From Peptoniphilus ovalis (GTDB taxonomy: Bacteria > Bacillota > Clostridia > Tissierellales > Peptoniphilaceae), in the NCBI RefSeq assembly GCF_018919265.1, contig NZ_JAHLQO010000006.1, positions 62,001 through 126,000 on the forward strand: a stretch of 64,000 nucleotides of DNA. Direction: 5' to 3'. The translations under genes were made by a program, and so were the position numbers. Below the pieces are notes generated by a model. That model was not told the DNA's origin. It did no database searches and saw only the letters and a list, made by a program, of their open reading frames with translations. Within the stretch, counting starts at the first letter, position 1, and each line of letters begins with the position of its first letter. Positions 55,372 through 64,000 of this stretch are shown piece by piece.

Positions 55372-55400
55372 TTGACAAAGAAAATAAATAGTTTTATAAT
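55372..55400 (+). promoter_or_regulatory. Sigma-A promoter for the T-box and brnQ
   Basis: TTGACA (55372-55377) and TATAAT (55395-55400) are 17 bases apart, a full consensus promoter upstream of the T-box leader. Confidence 0.85.
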
Positions 55401-55439
55401 TAGCTTTATTAAAAATAATTTTATTAAAAAAATATTGGA

Positions 55440-55686
55440 AAAAAAGAGTAGACTTATTAAAGTTTTTAGAGAGTAGGTGCTTGGTGAAAACCTATAATGG
55501 AGATAAGTTCGAAAATCATTTTTCTTAATGCAATTCTGAACTTTAGTAAGAGTTGCCGCTTTAGTAGGCGTTATTTATACTCGGCATTGATAGATGCTTG
55601 TTAAGAGTGCTTACATAATTGTAAGAATTAAGGTGGTAACGCGGAATTTCGTCCTTTGTCTTTATAGACAAGGGACTTTTTTTATT
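55440..55686 (+). promoter_or_regulatory. T-box riboswitch leader of brnQ
   Basis: The leader has AGAGAGTAGGTGCTTGGTG followed by a long stem I, and the T-box core AAGGTGGTAACGCGG (55630-55644). It ends with the terminator GTCCTTTGTC/GACAAGGGAC plus T-run (55651-55685). Uncharged tRNA would favour read-through. GAACTT at 55538-55543 could carry a Leu specifier (CTT), but the alignment is by eye only. Confidence 0.9.
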
Positions 55687-55714
55687 TAATAAAATTTAAT
55701 TTTAGGAGGTAAAA

Positions 55715-57046
55715 ATGAAAAAATTATCAAAAAGTCAGTTTTCACAAGTAAGCATAATGTTATTTGGTTTATTTTTTGGAGCGGGAAATCTAATTTTTCC
55801 ACCTTTACTAGGTAATCAGGCTGGTAGCAATACATTTGTTTCTCTACTTAGTTTTTCAGTTACTGCCGTTTTATTTCCAATATTTGGAGCAATAGCAGTG
55901 GGAAAGACAGATGGGCTTAAAAATCTTGCAAACAGAGTAAATCCAATTTTCTCATTAGTATTTACAACTGCAATATATTTATCAATAGGACCTGGACTTG
56001 GAATACCAAGAGCGGGATCAGTTCCTTTTGAAATGGCAATTGCTCCATATATACCAGCAAGTTTTAATATGAACTTAGCACGACTTGTATATACTTTTGT
56101 ATTTTTTGCAATTGCAATGTGGATATGCTTAAAACCAAATAAATTAGTTGAAAGAGTCGGAAAATATTTGACACCAGTGCTTATCTTACTTATAACTATA
56201 ATGTTTGTAAGAGTTATGTTTTTACCAAAAGAAGTTGCTGTTGCTACTGGAGATTATTTAAAGGCACCAGTAGTCAAAGGTTTCTTAGCAGGATATGAAA
56301 CAATGGATGCAGTTGCAGCTCTTAATTTTGGTTTTGTTGTCACTCTTGCTATAAGAAGATTTGGAATTGAAGATAAGAAAGATGTAACTAAATATACTGT
56401 TAAGGCAGGATTAGTTGCAGGATTTGTATTATTTGTAATATATGCAATGCTTTCAACTATAGGAGCAGTAACTTCTAAGGCTTTTGCAGGTTCAGAAAAT
56501 GGGGCTGTAGTTTTGACAGAAGCTGTGAAACTTGTGCTAGGAAATTCAGGTTTAGTACTGCTTGCAATGATTTTTACACTTGCTTGTCTTACAACATGTG
56601 TAGGACTTATATCAAGTGGATCTGAATATTTTTATACATTATTTAAAAAGAAATTGTCTTACAGTGCATGGGTTGTAATATGGACATTATTTTCATTTTT
56701 AATGGCAAACTTTGGACTTAATAATTTGCTTGCATTATCAGTGACACTTCTTACTATAATATATCCAGTTGCGCTTGTATTAATAGCAATGGGAATAACT
56801 TCAGATTTTGTAAATTATTCTAAATTAACATATAAGGCAACTGCTTTATTTTCAGTAGGTTTTCCTTTAATATCTGTGCTTTCAAGCACATTAAATGTTA
56901 ATTTACCTTTATTAACTAATTTAGAAAAATCATTACCACTTTCTCAATATGGACTTTCATGGTTACTTCCAACTTTAGCAGCCATAGTTTGTGTAGAATT
57001 TGCAATGAAACTTTCTAGTGTAAAAGTTTTAAATTATAATAATTAA
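55715..57046 (+). CDS. brnQ: Branched-chain amino acid carrier BrnQ
   Basis: The 443-residue protein has about twelve membrane helices and the LIVCS-family features (GLFFGAGNLIFPPLLGNQAG at the N-terminus, GPGLGIPRAG, and GYETMDAVAALNFG). It imports leucine, isoleucine or valine by sodium symport. AGGAGG precedes ATG, and its T-box leader links expression to tRNA charging, which fits a branched-chain amino acid. It is a normal chromosomal gene of the flank. Confidence 0.95.
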   Translation: MKKLSKSQFSQVSIMLFGLFFGAGNLIFPPLLGNQAGSNTFVSLLSFSVTAVLFPIFGAIAVGKTDGLKNLANRVNPIFSLVFTTAIYLSIGPGLGIPRAGSVPFEMAIAPYIPASFNMNLARLVYTFVFFAIAMWICLKPNKLVERVGKYLTPVLILLITIMFVRVMFLPKEVAVATGDYLKAPVVKGFLAGYETMDAVAALNFGFVVTLAIRRFGIEDKKDVTKYTVKAGLVAGFVLFVIYAMLSTIGAVTSKAFAGSENGAVVLTEAVKLVLGNSGLVLLAMIFTLACLTTCVGLISSGSEYFYTLFKKKLSYSAWVVIWTLFSFLMANFGLNNLLALSVTLLTIIYPVALVLIAMGITSDFVNYSKLTYKATALFSVGFPLISVLSSTLNVNLPLLTNLEKSLPLSQYGLSWLLPTLAAIVCVEFAMKLSSVKVLNYNN

Positions 57047-57049
57047 TTA

Positions 57050-57087
57050 AAAAAATGCGGTTGAGTTTAATCTTAACCGCATTTTTG
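57050..57087 (+). terminator. Intrinsic terminator after brnQ
   Basis: AAATGCGGTT pairs with AACCGCATTT, followed by T residues. Confidence 0.88.
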
Positions 57088-57138
57088 ATATTTAATATTA
57101 TTTAGTTTTGTGATATAAATTTTATAAGGAGGAGCAAA

Positions 57139-57630
57139 ATGAAAAATAAAATGCCTGTATTTGGAGTCGGTCCAATTTATGTAATAAGTATTTTTATATT
57201 AACTTTATTTGGAATATATCTTGATAAAAGTGGAAAGATTGTTTCTGGAAAAATTTTTGCTTTTAATAATTTATTTAAATTTATAGGAATATTATTAATT
57301 ATTTTTGGAATTTTTCTTTGGATTTATGCAGTAATTTTTCAAAAGATAAATATAAGAATAGGGGAAGATAAACTTTTGACAAATGGTGTTTATAGTATTG
57401 TGAGAAATCCAGTTTACTCTGCTTTTACATTTATTTTAACAGGAATAATATTTTTTAGATGCAATTTATTTCTTTTAATTTTTCCAATTGTTTTTTACAT
57501 ATATCTTAGCCTTTTAATGATAAATACTGAAGAAAAATGGTTAGAGGATAAGTTTGGATATGAATACATAAATTATAAAAATAATGTAAATAGAATTATT
57601 CCTTGGTTTAGACATAAAAATAGCCGCTAG
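57139..57630 (+). CDS. Isoprenylcysteine carboxyl methyltransferase-like membrane protein
   Basis: The 163-residue protein has four to five membrane helices and the ICMT/PEMT-type motif LLTNGVYSIVRNPVYSAF followed by a late EEKWLEDKFGYEYINYK segment. This family uses SAM to methylate small molecules or lipids; bacterial substrates are mostly unknown. AAGGAGG precedes ATG. A hairpin (57622-57641) overlaps the stop codon and can serve as terminator in both directions for the convergent gene. Confidence 0.85.
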   Translation: MKNKMPVFGVGPIYVISIFILTLFGIYLDKSGKIVSGKIFAFNNLFKFIGILLIIFGIFLWIYAVIFQKINIRIGEDKLLTNGVYSIVRNPVYSAFTFILTGIIFFRCNLFLLIFPIVFYIYLSLLMINTEEKWLEDKFGYEYINYKNNVNRIIPWFRHKNSR

Positions 57631-57650
57631 TTTTAGCGGCTTACTTTTAT
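57622..57650. terminator. Shared terminator between convergent genes
   Basis: AGCCGCTA (57622-57629) pairs with TAGCGGCT (57634-57641), followed on the plus strand by TACTTTTATT. Confidence 0.65.
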
Positions 57651-58375
57651 TCTTTAGTTGTTGTATTTTGAATATTGTGTAAATTCCTTAATTCATTAAT
57701 ATCTCCATTTATGATTATTTCACTTGGTATATCAGATATAGAAAGTGCATTTTCCCAAGTTTTTGCTTCTCCATTTTCTGCTCTATCTTTCATTGGAATG
57801 AGAATAATGCTGTACTTTCTTATTTCAAAATTTTCTTTATCTAATATTTTTTGAAGTTCTTGTAATATTTTCATCGCTTCTTCAAAAGTTAAATTATTTG
57901 AAAATCCTAGAACCCCAGCTGAAACTTTAAGTGGGAAATTTTTAAAATCAACTTTTTCATCTAATTTTAATAAATCTAAATTATTACCATCATCTAGTAT
58001 TGAAAGTGATATTTCATAATTAAAATTATTTTCTTTTTCTAAAAATTTTCCATAATTACGAATCTCATTTTCAAAACGCAAAAAAGTGTTAAATAATCTG
58101 TCATCAAAATTATCTGATTTTAATCTACCAGAGCTATCATAAGATAGAAGAAATGTAGTGTCCACACTATTTTCATCTTGAAGTCTAATATTATAGTATC
58201 CATCCTTAAAATTATAAAAAATTTTATCTCTTTCAAGATTTAGATTTCCATAATTTTCTTTGATGTATTTATCTTCAGAATTATTTACTATAAATTTTGA
58301 AATAGGATTTCCAAAAAATAAATTTATAACAAATAAGATTATAACAATGAAGATTGATAGAATTATTCTTTTCAT
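57647..58375 (-). CDS. Membrane-anchored exported protein, YfjL-like
   Basis: The 242-residue protein has one N-terminal membrane helix (ILSIFIVIILFVINLFF) and an extracytoplasmic domain with NFKDGYYNIRLQDENSVDT. The layout (NP after the helix, then a YIKENYG and NFKDG pattern) resembles the YfjL-like domain, but this is a weak recognition. It starts 14 bases after pepT on the same strand, so it is probably cotranscribed. No catalytic motif is seen. Confidence 0.65.
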   Translation of the reverse strand: MKRIILSIFIVIILFVINLFFGNPISKFIVNNSEDKYIKENYGNLNLERDKIFYNFKDGYYNIRLQDENSVDTTFLLSYDSSGRLKSDNFDDRLFNTFLRFENEIRNYGKFLEKENNFNYEISLSILDDGNNLDLLKLDEKVDFKNFPLKVSAGVLGFSNNLTFEEAMKILQELQKILDKENFEIRKYSIILIPMKDRAENGEAKTWENALSISDIPSEIIINGDINELRNLHNIQNTTTKE

Positions 58376-58389
58376 GATAAACTCATAAA

Positions 58390-59598
58390 TTATTCAGCGA
58401 GTAATGTAATAATATTTTTTACAACTTCCTTTGATTTTTTCATTTGGTCTAAACTTACAAGTTCATAACGACCGTGGAAGTTTCTGCCTCCAGTAAATAG
58501 GTTAGGTGTTGGAAGACCCATAAAGGATAATTTAGATCCGTCTGTTCCTCCACGCACTGGTCCTATTTCAGGAGTAACGCCAGCTTTTTCAAATGCCTTC
58601 TTTGCAAGCTCAATAATTTCCATATGATTTTCAATTTTTTCTCTCATATTATAGTATTGATCCTTTATTTCTATTTTTATTCTGTCATCATATTTCTTAT
58701 TTAGAAAATTTACTATTTCTTTAAATAAATTCTTTCTATTTTCAAAAACTTCTCTTGAATGGTCACGAATTATATAGCTCATTGAAGTGGATTCCACAGT
58801 TCCATTAATTGAAGTTAAAAGAGAAAATCCTTCGTAGCCTTCAGTGTATTCAGGTCTTTCATTAACTGGAAGAAGTGAGTTTAATTCCATTGCAATAAGT
58901 TGAGAGTTAACCATTGTATTTTTTGCACTTCCTGGATGAACATTTTTGCCTTCAATTTCAATTTTGCAACTTGCTGCATTAAATGTTTCGTATTCTAGCT
59001 CGCCAATTGGTCCACCGTCAACTGTAAAAGCAAAGTCAGCTCCAAAGTTTTTCACATCAAATTTATCTGCACCTCTTCCAATTTCTTCATCGGGAGTAAA
59101 GGCAATTTTAATATCTCCATATTTTGCATCTTTGTCATTCATTAGTTCTTCTATTGCAGTTATTATAATTGCAATTCCTGCCTTGTCATCTGCACCAAGA
59201 AGAGTATTGCCATCAGTTGTAATAATTGTTTCGCCCTTTAAGTCTTTTAAAAATGGGAAATCTTCTACAGTTGAAGTAAATTTATCATTAAGAACAATGT
59301 CCTCGCCATCATAATTTTCTATAATTCTTGGCTTAACATCTTTTCCGCTCATATCAGGAGAAGTGTCCATGTGTGAAATAAATCCAACAGTCTTAGAAGA
59401 CTTTGAATTTCCAGAAATACTTCCATAAACATATCCATATTCATCTACACGAGCATCAATTCCAAGTCCCTTTAATTCATCTACTAAATAATTTGCAAGA
59501 TTTAGCTGAATTTTTGTAGATGGAATTGTATTTGAATTTTCGTCACTTGTTGTTTCAAAAGAAACATAATTTAAAAATCTATTTTGTAAATTTTTCAT
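58390..59598 (-). CDS. pepT: Peptidase T (tripeptide aminopeptidase)
   Basis: The 402-residue M20 metallopeptidase has HMDTSPDMSG, LLGADDKAG, FTPDEEIGRGAD and the final GGTDGSKLSFMGLPTPN. These carry the two-zinc ligands and catalytic acid of PepT. It removes N-terminal residues from tripeptides in the cytoplasm. GGAGG precedes ATG on the minus strand. Length is as in the family. Confidence 0.95.
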   Translation of the reverse strand: MKNLQNRFLNYVSFETTSDENSNTIPSTKIQLNLANYLVDELKGLGIDARVDEYGYVYGSISGNSKSSKTVGFISHMDTSPDMSGKDVKPRIIENYDGEDIVLNDKFTSTVEDFPFLKDLKGETIITTDGNTLLGADDKAGIAIIITAIEELMNDKDAKYGDIKIAFTPDEEIGRGADKFDVKNFGADFAFTVDGGPIGELEYETFNAASCKIEIEGKNVHPGSAKNTMVNSQLIAMELNSLLPVNERPEYTEGYEGFSLLTSINGTVESTSMSYIIRDHSREVFENRKNLFKEIVNFLNKKYDDRIKIEIKDQYYNMREKIENHMEIIELAKKAFEKAGVTPEIGPVRGGTDGSKLSFMGLPTPNLFTGGRNFHGRYELVSLDQMKKSKEVVKNIITLLAE

Positions 59599-59686
59599 AT
59601 TGCCTCCTATAATATAATTTTATCACAAAATTTAAAGTTGAAAATATTAGTTGCTAAATGGGTAAATAAAAGTAGGAGGGGATTTT

Positions 59687-60562
59687 ATGAATATAGAAAA
59701 GTATAGAGTAATTGCAAAAACAGAAAAAGATTTTAAAGAAATAAATCTTAAAAAAGTTCCAACATCATATGAAGGAAAACTTAAAAAAGATGAAGTTAAT
59801 GATAAATTACTTAGAGAAAACATACATGAAATGAGAGAATATCAAGAAAAACTTTATGCAGAAAACACAAAAGGCCTTTTAATCATACTCCAAGCAATGG
59901 ATGCGGCAGGAAAGGACTCACTCATTAAAAAAGTTATGACAGGAATTAATCCACAGGGAACTCATGTAGCTTCCTTTAAAGAGCCGACATATGTAGATCT
60001 TGACCACGATTATTTGTGGAGAATAAATAAAGAACTGCCAGCAAGAGGAGAAATTGGAATATTTAACAGAAGTCATTATGAAGATGTAATAGTTTCAAGA
60101 GTTCATAAATTAGTCTTAGACCAACCGCTTCCTAAGAATTTAAAGACAGATGAAATTTGGGACAGAAGATTTGATGAAATAAATAATTTTGAAAAGTATT
60201 TAAATGACAATGGTATAAAAGTCATAAAATTATTCCTTCATGTTTCAAAAGAAGAACAAAAAGAAAGATTAATGGAGAGAATAACAAAAGAAGATAAACA
60301 CTGGAAATTTGCAAAGTCTGACATAACAGAAAGACAGTATTGGGATGATTATCAAGAAGCTTATGAAGATATGTTTAACAGAACTTCCACAGAATACGCA
60401 CCTTGGTATATCCTTCCTGCAGATAGGAAGTGGTTTACAAGATACTTGGCATCAGAAATAATACTAGATGCATTAAAGAAGCTAGATCCAAAATTTCCAG
60501 AATTATCTAAAGAAGAAGAAAAAGACTTAGAAAAATGGAAAAAAATATTAGAAGAAGATTAA
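59687..60562 (+). CDS. ppk2: Polyphosphate:nucleotide phosphotransferase PPK2
   Basis: The 291-residue protein has Walker A QAMDAAGKDSLIKKVM, NPQGTHVASFKEPT, FNRSHYEDV and a lid with KEEQKERLMERITK, the pattern of single-domain PPK2 enzymes. It uses polyphosphate to phosphorylate nucleotides (class not decided from the sequence). GGAGGGG precedes ATG. A terminator follows directly. Confidence 0.93.
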   Translation: MNIEKYRVIAKTEKDFKEINLKKVPTSYEGKLKKDEVNDKLLRENIHEMREYQEKLYAENTKGLLIILQAMDAAGKDSLIKKVMTGINPQGTHVASFKEPTYVDLDHDYLWRINKELPARGEIGIFNRSHYEDVIVSRVHKLVLDQPLPKNLKTDEIWDRRFDEINNFEKYLNDNGIKVIKLFLHVSKEEQKERLMERITKEDKHWKFAKSDITERQYWDDYQEAYEDMFNRTSTEYAPWYILPADRKWFTRYLASEIILDALKKLDPKFPELSKEEEKDLEKWKKILEED

Positions 60563-60587
60563 AGAGGTAGATTTCTATCTCTTTTTT
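60561..60587 (+). terminator. Intrinsic terminator after ppk2
   Basis: AGAGGTAG pairs with CTATCTCT around a four-base loop, followed by a T-run. Confidence 0.82.
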
Positions 60588-60634
60588 GTTTACTTAGAAT
60601 GATATAATAGAATAAAAAAGAAAAGTTGGTATTT

Positions 60635-61285
60635 ATGCAAAATATTTTAATAGTTGAAGATGATAAAAATTTAAATAAAGGCTTATCCATTGCCTTCCAA
60701 GATAAATATATTATCCATTCTACATTTAGCTTAAGTGAAGCGAAAAATTTTATAGATAAAGTTGACTTAATCTTACTTGATATGAATTTACCTGATGGAG
60801 ATGGATTAGACTTAATTAAAGAAATTAGAAAAAATTATAATACAGCGATTATTGTAATATCTGCAATTGATTTGGAAAGCTACATTATTTCTGCAATTAA
60901 TCTAGGTGCAGATGATTACATAACAAAACCCTTTTCTTTAGGTATTCTTCAGGCAAAAATTGAAAGATTGTTAAATAAAAACACATATGATAATAAAATT
61001 TATTCAAAAGATGGCATTTACTTTAATTTTGACGAAAATATTTTTAAAGTAGAAGAAAATAATATAAGTTTAAGTCCAACTGAAGAAAAAATTCTATATT
61101 TTTTAGTAATGTCTGAAAATAAGATAATTACTAAGGAAGTTTTACTTGAAAAAATTTGGGGAATTGATGAAAACTTTATAGACGAAAATACAATTAGTGT
61201 AAATATTTCTAGGTTGAGAGGGAAATTAAAACCACTTAATCCTATTGAGACAGTTTTTGGGGTTGGTTACAAATGGAATTTATAA
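60635..61285 (+). CDS. OmpR-family response regulator
   Basis: ATG 60635 is preferred to TTG 60626, giving 216 residues. The receiver domain has VEDD near the N-terminus, the phospho-acceptor in LLDMNLPDGDG, and Lys in YITKPF. The winged-helix C-terminal domain ends VFGVGYKWNL. The gene overlaps the kinase gene by 13 bases. A TATAAT box at 60603-60608 could be the -10. It probably controls the following ABC transporter. Confidence 0.93.
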   Translation: MQNILIVEDDKNLNKGLSIAFQDKYIIHSTFSLSEAKNFIDKVDLILLDMNLPDGDGLDLIKEIRKNYNTAIIVISAIDLESYIISAINLGADDYITKPFSLGILQAKIERLLNKNTYDNKIYSKDGIYFNFDENIFKVEENNISLSPTEEKILYFLVMSENKIITKEVLLEKIWGIDENFIDENTISVNISRLRGKLKPLNPIETVFGVGYKWNL

Positions 61286-62139
61286 TTTTTATATTAATAA
61301 TTGTACTGTTAATGGTAACTTATAAATATTTTCAGTTGATAAGAGAAATGAGGGAGTTTTCTGATTTTATTGATTATGGAACAAAGGGAAATCTTTGTGA
61401 TATAGAATTAAATGAAAAGGAAGTTTCAAAATTAAAAAGTAAAATCTATAAATTCTTAAAATCAAATGAGATTCGCCAGTCAAAATTAAAAGGTGAAAAG
61501 GAAAAAACTCAAAACCTAATAGCAGATATATCTCATCAGACAAAAACACCTATTACAAATTTAAATTTATACATAAATTTGCTAGAGAAGGAAAATAAAA
61601 GTGAATATTTTGACATAATTAAATATGAACTAGAAAAATTAGATTTCTTAATTAAAAATCTTGTAAAATCTTCAAGACTTGAATCAAATATAATTTCACT
61701 AGAAAAGATGAATGTGAATTTTAAAAATTTGATTCTCGATGTAGTTTCTGAACTTGAACCACAGGCTATTCGAAAAAATATAAAAATTATAAAAAATCTA
61801 GAAGATTTTAATTTAAATGTGGACTTAAGATGGACTAAAGAAGCGATTCACAATATTTTAGATAATGCAATAAAATATTCTCCCGAAAATTCACAAGTTA
61901 TAATAAATTCATATAAATCAAGCCTCAACTATAATTTAGACATAATTAATAAATGCGAAGATATAGGTGATTTATCAAAATTATTTACAAGATTTTATAG
62001 AGGTGAAAATTCAGTTTTAAAGGACGGGCTTGGCTTAGGTCTTTTTATAACAAGAGAAATATTAGAAAAGGAAAATGCACAGATCAAGGCAATATACAAT
62101 GATAATAAAATAAAATTTGAATTAGACTTCCCACTTTGA
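61273..62139 (+). CDS. Intramembrane-sensing-type histidine kinase
   Basis: The 288-residue protein has one or two N-terminal helices with almost no external loop, a DHp domain ADISHQTKTPITNLNLY and HATPase motifs (NILDNAIKYSPENS, DGLGLGLFITREI). This short form with an adjoining ABC transporter is typical of BceS/GraS-like kinases that sense antimicrobial peptides through the transporter. Its end carries the terminator hairpin 62124-62152. Confidence 0.9.
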   Translation: MEFIIFILIIVLLMVTYKYFQLIREMREFSDFIDYGTKGNLCDIELNEKEVSKLKSKIYKFLKSNEIRQSKLKGEKEKTQNLIADISHQTKTPITNLNLYINLLEKENKSEYFDIIKYELEKLDFLIKNLVKSSRLESNIISLEKMNVNFKNLILDVVSELEPQAIRKNIKIIKNLEDFNLNVDLRWTKEAIHNILDNAIKYSPENSQVIINSYKSSLNYNLDIINKCEDIGDLSKLFTRFYRGENSVLKDGLGLGLFITREILEKENAQIKAIYNDNKIKFELDFPL

Positions 62140-62152
62140 GAAGTCTTTTTTC
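62124..62152 (+). terminator. Terminator overlapping the kinase 3' end
   Basis: AGACTTC (62124-62130) pairs with GAAGTCT (62140-62146) and is followed by T residues, so the ABC genes are transcribed separately. Confidence 0.75.
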
Positions 62153-62190
62153 TTACAACATTGTAAGAAGTTTTGAAAGAAGTTTGTAAG
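62152..62190 (+). promoter_or_regulatory. Probable response-regulator binding repeats
   Basis: CTTACAA-CA-TTGTAAG forms an inverted repeat at 62152-62167, and TTGTAAG-like units recur at 62161, 62173 (TTGAAAG) and 62184, about one helical turn apart. They lie just upstream of the ABC transporter genes. Confidence 0.6.
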
Positions 62191-62222
62191 ATATTCTTGA
62201 TACTATTAAATGGAGGTGAAAT

Positions 62223-62879
62223 ATGTTAAAAGTTAGAGATTTAAAAAAATATTACAATAAAAATATTGAAGTAAAAGCACTTGATGGAGTTTCTTTTGAT
62301 GCTAAAAGGGGAGAATTTGTATCTATTATTGGAGCTTCAGGCTCTGGCAAGTCAACTTTATTACATTTAATTGGTGGACTTGATTATCCAACTTCAGGTA
62401 CTGTACTTATAGATGATAATGATTTATATGAATTAAAAGATGACGAGAGAACTATTTTTAGAAGGAGAAATATAGGATTTGTATTTCAAAATTATAATCT
62501 CTTGCCAATGCTTAATGTTTACGAAAATATTGTAATTCCCTTTGGACTTGATGGAGAAAAGGTTGACAAAGATTATGTAGACTATGTTATAGAGATTCTA
62601 GAAATAAAAGATCAAATTTATAAAATGCCTAATGAATTATCAGGAGGTCAGCAGCAGAGAGTTGCAATAGCAAGGGCATTAGTTACAAAGCCAAGTATTA
62701 TTTTAGCAGATGAGCCTACTGGTAATTTAGATTCTAAATCTTCCTCACAAGTTGTATATCTATTAAAAAAAGTAAATATTGAGCTTGGAAATACTATACT
62801 TATGATTACACATGATGATAATGTTGCACAAGCTGCTAGTAGAACTTTAAAAATAGAAGATGGAAGGCTATTAATATGA
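62223..62879 (+). CDS. ABC transporter ATPase (BceA/MacB-like)
   Basis: The 218-residue ATPase has GASGSGKSTLLHLIGGLDYPT, QNYNLLPMLNVYEN, LSGGQQQRVAIARAL and LADEPTGNLDSKSS. It is of the type coupled to FtsX-like permeases. GGAGGTG precedes ATG, and its stop overlaps the permease start (ATGA). With the upstream two-component system it probably forms a stress or antimicrobial-peptide response unit. Confidence 0.95.
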   Translation: MLKVRDLKKYYNKNIEVKALDGVSFDAKRGEFVSIIGASGSGKSTLLHLIGGLDYPTSGTVLIDDNDLYELKDDERTIFRRRNIGFVFQNYNLLPMLNVYENIVIPFGLDGEKVDKDYVDYVIEILEIKDQIYKMPNELSGGQQQRVAIARALVTKPSIILADEPTGNLDSKSSSQVVYLLKKVNIELGNTILMITHDDNVAQAASRTLKIEDGRLLI

Positions 62880-64000
62880 ATGTAAATAATAAAGGTTCTA
62901 TAAGAAAAGTCGCACTTCATATTTTAAATCATAAAAAATCAAGAAGAAATATTTTATTAATATCAATAGTACTCACTTGTGTTCTATTTACTACTCTTTT
63001 TTCTGTAACCCTTGGAATAATAAAAAGTATGGAATTTCAAACTATGAAGTCTATTGGATCAATAAGTCATGGCTCTTTTAAAGAACTAAATGAAAAAGAT
63101 ATAAAAATCCTATCAAAAGATAAAAATATTAAAGACTTTTCAATAAGGACTAGAGTTGGAATTCTTGATAATGATAAAGTAATGGCAGAATTATCTTATC
63201 AAGATGAGAAGGGGTTTAAATGGGCAATAATAAATAATGTAAGGGGCAGTCTACCTAAAGAAAAGAAAGAAGTATTTGTTGAAATAAATACTATAAGAAA
63301 GTTAGGATATAAAGGAAAAATTGGAGAAAAAATTCGCATACCCTTTAATATAATGGAGTCCTATTCTTCAACTGTTATTGAGAGATTAGAAGATGAATTT
63401 ATAATTTCTGGTACTTATGAAAATCCAATAGATTCAAATGTTGGAGTTGGTCAAATTTATCTTTCGAAAGAATATGTAGAAAATCTAAATCTTCCCAATA
63501 AATCATGTGACATGGAGGTAGTGCTAAATAATTCTATAAATATTAGAGGTAAATTAATTGATATTGCAAATAGAAATGGATATAAAGTTTTAGATGATTC
63601 AATAAATCTTGGTGACAAAGAAATTAGAATAGGGGTAAACTTTGCATATTTTGGCAATGATGAAAATTTTGATTATAAAATATTTGCTCCAGTATTATTT
63701 TTAGCTTTATTAGTATTTATTGCAGCTTATTTAATTATAAATAATATTTTTAGCATATCAATTAATGAAGATATAAAAATTTATGGACTACTTAAAACAA
63801 TTGGAATGACAAAAACACAGACAAAAAAATTAATAAGATATCAGGGAATTTTTCTTTGCATTCCTTCAATTGTAGTTGGAAATATAATAGGGCTTATCAT
63901 GGGAAGGTTAATTCTAAATAAAATATTTGAAAACAATGAAATGCTTGCAAATATTAATATATCTTATAATATTTTATTTTTAATTATAGTTTTTTCTATA
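62876..64000 (+). CDS. FtsX-like ABC permease, 3' end outside window
   Basis: From ATG 62876 the frame stays open to the window edge (375 codons). It has a first membrane helix after KKSRRN (ILLISIVLTCVLFTTLF), a large extracytoplasmic loop, and at least two further helices near the end with the FtsX-type segment YGLLKTIGMTKTQTKK. It pairs with the ATPase just upstream. Substrate is unknown; export or detoxification of peptides is likely from context. Confidence 0.88.
   Translation, partial: MNVNNKGSIRKVALHILNHKKSRRNILLISIVLTCVLFTTLFSVTLGIIKSMEFQTMKSIGSISHGSFKELNEKDIKILSKDKNIKDFSIRTRVGILDNDKVMAELSYQDEKGFKWAIINNVRGSLPKEKKEVFVEINTIRKLGYKGKIGEKIRIPFNIMESYSSTVIERLEDEFIISGTYENPIDSNVGVGQIYLSKEYVENLNLPNKSCDMEVVLNNSINIRGKLIDIANRNGYKVLDDSINLGDKEIRIGVNFAYFGNDENFDYKIFAPVLFLALLVFIAAYLIINNIFSISINEDIKIYGLLKTIGMTKTQTKKLIRYQGIFLCIPSIVVGNIIGLIMGRLILNKIFENNEMLANINISYNILFLIIVFSI

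Noticed and set aside
58946-59314. 122-codon plus-strand ORF inside pepT
   Set aside because: Antisense to a clear M20 peptidase; serine-rich low-complexity product typical of a shadow frame.

Overview
The window is low-GC, Gram-positive anaerobe DNA. It shows strong AGGAGG ribosome-binding sites, frequent TTG/GTG starts, a T-box leader and intrinsic terminators. The gene styles on the right flank (BrnQ, PepT, PPK2, BceS-like kinase with an ABC transporter) would suit an anaerobic coccus of the Peptoniphilus/Anaerococcus/Finegoldia/Parvimonas type. That assignment is inference; no marker gene such as rRNA is present. 

Bases 1 to about 49.8 kb are the right-hand part of an integrative and conjugative element (ICE) of the clostridial CTn type; its left end lies outside the window. 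Layout: (1) 1-16.5 kb, the conjugation/maintenance backbone: a stalk-domain protein, a DUF4366 membrane protein, topoisomerase III, a giant 3643-residue polyvalent protein (ArdC-like N-terminus, N6-methylase-like and SNF2 helicase domains) with a TnpV-like gene nested inside it in another frame, and an SSB-like protein. (2) 16.7-18.4 kb, a MOBP relaxase and MobC on the minus strand, followed by a palindrome-rich non-coding stretch that is a candidate oriT. (3) 19.2-42.4 kb, a metallophore cargo. (4) 42.5-48.7 kb, a sigma-like regulator, a small protein and three overlapping large serine recombinases. (5) 48.7-49.8 kb, a repeat cluster, a KilA-N protein and the right junction.

The cargo reads as a complete aryl-capped, double-cysteine nonribosomal peptide pathway, related in layout to pyochelin and yersiniabactin and, as I recall it, to the equibactin locus on ICESe2 of Streptococcus equi. 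It has a DtxR-type repressor, type II thioesterase, Sfp-type phosphopantetheinyl transferase, aryl-AMP ligase, NRPS ArCP-Cy-A-PCP, NRPS docking-Cy-A(MT)-PCP-TE, a saccharopine-dehydrogenase-like reductase, an alpha/beta hydrolase and an AraC regulator. Transport genes follow: an ECF-type S-T-A cassette, a YbtP/YbtQ-like ABC pair and a MATE exporter. A near-consensus promoter with an inverted repeat at the predicted start of transcription suggests metal-dependent repression. Unusual points are an aryl-binding pocket lacking the usual Asn, no salicylate synthase, a Cys instead of Ser in the terminal thioesterase, and near-cognate start codons on both regulators.

At about 49,800 the element ends inside the Walker A codons of a host ECF-type ATPase gene, followed by a host YbtP/YbtQ-like pair. 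The ICE has therefore inserted into, and truncated, a host gene homologous to its own transport cargo. The chromosome then continues with a His-rich protein, a T-box-controlled brnQ, an ICMT-like methyltransferase, pepT with a membrane-anchored protein, ppk2, a two-component system, and an ABC ATPase/permease pair that runs off the window.
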